From Candidatus Cloacimonadota bacterium (lineage in GTDB: Bacteria; Cloacimonadota; Cloacimonadia; Cloacimonadales; Cloacimonadaceae), in NCBI GenBank assembly GCA_028703735.1, contig JAQVMI010000087.1, positions 1 to 7,301 on the forward strand: a DNA stretch of 7,301 nt. The letters are read 5' to 3'. Shown one piece after another: positions 6,064-7,301 of the stretch; positions within the stretch are counted from its first letter, which is position 1, and every line of letters starts with the position of its first letter. A program made the position numbers and the translations under genes. The notes under the pieces were generated by a model. The model had not been told where the DNA came from. It saw nothing but the letters and a program-made list of their open reading frames with translations, and did not search any database.

Positions 6064-7064
6064 TTCAATAATATCAGTTTGCGGCTACCCAGATTGGTGG
6101 TTCCACTATTAAGGCGCAGAAAATAAACTCCACTGGAAAGCTTGTTTGGTAATCTCCATTCCAGAACGCCGGCAACGTAATCTTGTTTACCCAGCAATCT
6201 GCCCTTCAGGTCATACAGCTCCACTACAGCGGGCTGGGTAAGCTTATTGCTGTAGCTAATATTAAGGCTCTGATGGGAGGATAGCTTCATTACAGAGGGA
6301 TAAACGCTTAGCTGCCCAAGCTTAATGCCAATAAAAGGATCTTCGCCTGCCGAAGAACTAAACTGAATAGTGAAATTGTAGTTCTGCCCCGGTTCGGCAA
6401 AAAATGAGGAATCACAAACTGCGATTTGGGTATCAGGATGTTTAACAATGAGGCGTAGCTTGGTGCTGTAAATCTCGTTTACAACATGTCCATCTTCTGC
6501 AGTAACCGCCCAAGGGGAATAAGGAAACCACATGTAAACAGGGTAATCGGAAATTGGCTGCCCACCACTATCCAGCACGGTTACATCTATATTGCTATGT
6601 GAAAAGGGCCACCATTCGCTGCTTTCGAATATATCCAATTCCTTCACCCACATTAGTATTGCGGAATCCAAACCATCCGAAACATACACCCGCATGCCAC
6701 ATTCGCCATCTGATAGAGAGCTGATGTCGTTTTCGATTTCCTGTCCCCAATGCACCTCAGCAGGTTCTCCCCCTGTGAGAGTGCTGGTAACAGAAAAATA
6801 CCCCTGCAGTGCTGTAACAGCAGCATCGGGATAAACCTTCACCAGGCTGGCAGAATTGCTGAAAGTAATCTCATCTACAAAGTGATTTGTACCATCAAAG
6901 AGATCGAAGGTACCCTCTTGTTGCAGAAAACTGCTGGCATATTTTACGTTCAGATCACCGCTGTCATCAATCCAAAACTTATTTATTAGTAAAGATGGCA
7001 GGGGATTGGCAAATGCCAAAACAAAGCTGCCAAGCAAAATAAGGATAAACACAAAGCGTTTCAT
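6060..7064 (-). CDS. Secreted protein with C-terminal type IX secretion (Por) sorting domain
   Basis: The 334-residue product has a signal peptide (residues 1-19, cleavage after LAFA). An N-terminal region (20-150) of unknown fold follows, beginning PSLLINKFWIDDSGDLNV. Next is a beta-sandwich-like segment (about 158-235) resembling carboxypeptidase-regulatory/Ig-type modules (VTVLDSGGQPISDYPVYMWF, then a TAEDG turn). The end (about 250-334) is a type A T9SS sorting domain: LSVYPSVMKL, LNISYSN, VVELYDLKGRLLG, LSSGVYFLRLNSG, and a final KLILLK. The protein should cross the outer membrane by the type IX system and be released or anchored at the surface. No catalytic motif is visible, so an adhesive or structural role is a guess. 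The ATG has a strong AGGGAGG (complement of 7069-7075) four bases upstream. It is the first gene of the unit that ends at 5509. Confidence 0.85.
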   Translation of the reverse strand: MKRFVFILILLGSFVLAFANPLPSLLINKFWIDDSGDLNVKYASSFLQQEGTFDLFDGTNHFVDEITFSNSASLVKVYPDAAVTALQGYFSVTSTLTGGEPAEVHWGQEIENDISSLSDGECGMRVYVSDGLDSAILMWVKELDIFESSEWWPFSHSNIDVTVLDSGGQPISDYPVYMWFPYSPWAVTAEDGHVVNEIYSTKLRLIVKHPDTQIAVCDSSFFAEPGQNYNFTIQFSSSAGEDPFIGIKLGQLSVYPSVMKLSSHQSLNISYSNKLTQPAVVELYDLKGRLLGKQDYVAGVLEWRLPNKLSSGVYFLRLNSGTTNLGSRKLILLK

Positions 7065-7111
7065 TGTTCCTCCCTTAACGTGCTTTCGTTATTTTTTGAA
7101 CCACTAAAAAT

Positions 7112-7133
7112 ATTGTAGCAAGTTTTATTCCAA
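7112..7133 (-). promoter_or_regulatory. Candidate promoter: sigma54-like -24/-12, or a lone -10 TACAAT
   Basis: On the minus strand, TTGGAATAAAACTTGCT (7133-7117) places GG and GC exactly ten bases apart, as in the sigma54 consensus TTGGCACG-N4-TTGCW, and matches it at the key -24 and -12 positions but not at CACG. Starting at the final T of that element, TACAAT (7117-7112) also resembles a sigma70 -10 box, but no -35 lies at the right distance. Either way a promoter for the gene at 7064 is expected here. A sigma54 start would fall near 7106. Confidence 0.35.
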
Positions 7134-7160
7134 TACAGCTTGTTTGTGTAGCTTTGTTAT

Positions 7161-7301
7161 GGTGGTGGAAAGGTGAAAAGGTGAAAAGGTGGAAAGGTGA
7201 AACAGGGTTTGTTTTGGTGGTGGAAAGGTGAAAAGGTGGAAAGGTGAAACAGGGTTTGTTTTGGTGGTGGAAAGGTGAAAAGGTGGAAAGGTGAAACAGG
7301 G
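7161..7301. repeat. Nested tandem repeat (55/47-base units of 8-base subunits), continues past window
   Basis: Three copies are seen: 7161-7215 (55 bases), 7216-7262 (47 bases) and 7263-7301 (39 bases, cut by the edge). Each begins GGTGGTGGAAAGGTG, runs through GGTGAAAA/GGTGGAAA-type octamers, then AAACAGGG and TTTGTTTT. The first copy has exactly one extra octamer (AAAAGGTG). The copies otherwise look identical. Unit lengths are not multiples of three, so the array is not coding. A partial tail unit, TTTGTTAT (7153-7160), precedes the first copy. The array ends about 27 bases upstream of the candidate -24 element. Confidence 0.95.

Noticed and set aside
6592..6989. Two overlapping plus-strand open frames opposite the T9SS-sorted protein gene
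   Set aside because: They overlap each other in different frames and are antisense to a gene with a signal peptide, sorting domain and strong ribosome binding site.

Overview
The window most likely comes from a Gram-negative anaerobe of the FCB superphylum, and gene content and style fit Candidatus Cloacimonadota best (inference, about 60% sure). The clues are a secreted protein ending in a type IX (Por) sorting domain, a D15/Omp85-type outer-membrane barrel, a four-helix-bundle 'suffix' protein with a low-complexity insert, and mildly AT-rich DNA with GGAG-type ribosome binding sites. No rRNA, tRNA, CRISPR array, transposase, integrase or reverse transcriptase was seen.

Layout. (1) Bases 2-586 (+) are the 3' part of a four-helix-bundle/S23-like gene. 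Its insert is made of 9-base repeats that run in one orientation and then in the other. (2) Bases 609-3643 (-) are a compact three-gene operon read right to left: a PhoU-like DUF47 protein, a PiT-family phosphate transporter with an unusual ~150-residue soluble tail, and an AEC-family transporter. The gene junctions are TAAATG and a 4-base GTGA overlap. A good sigma70-type promoter lies just upstream. (3) Bases 3644-4058 are a 415-base divergent intergenic region holding a chain of three hairpins, two of which compete for the same bases. (4) Bases 4059-5237 (+) encode a POTRA-less Omp85-type barrel protein. (5) Bases 5238-5508 are a convergent gap with three possible stem-loops. (6) Bases 5509-7064 (-) are a two-gene unit: a T9SS-sorted secreted protein and a small secreted protein of unknown function, again joined by a GTGA overlap. 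(7) Bases 7161-7301 are a nested tandem repeat (47- or 55-base units built from 8-base subunits) that runs off the window just upstream of that unit's putative promoter.

How the genes may work together: the DUF47-PiT pair is a well-known low-affinity phosphate uptake module. The AEC carrier behind it is an unusual partner whose substrate cannot be read from sequence. The barrel protein and the two secreted proteins are cell-envelope functions with no visible link to phosphate. I see no convincing defence or other multi-gene system that is clearly new. The best candidates for something undescribed are the structured element at 3789-3956, the repeat array at the right edge, and the PiT soluble tail.
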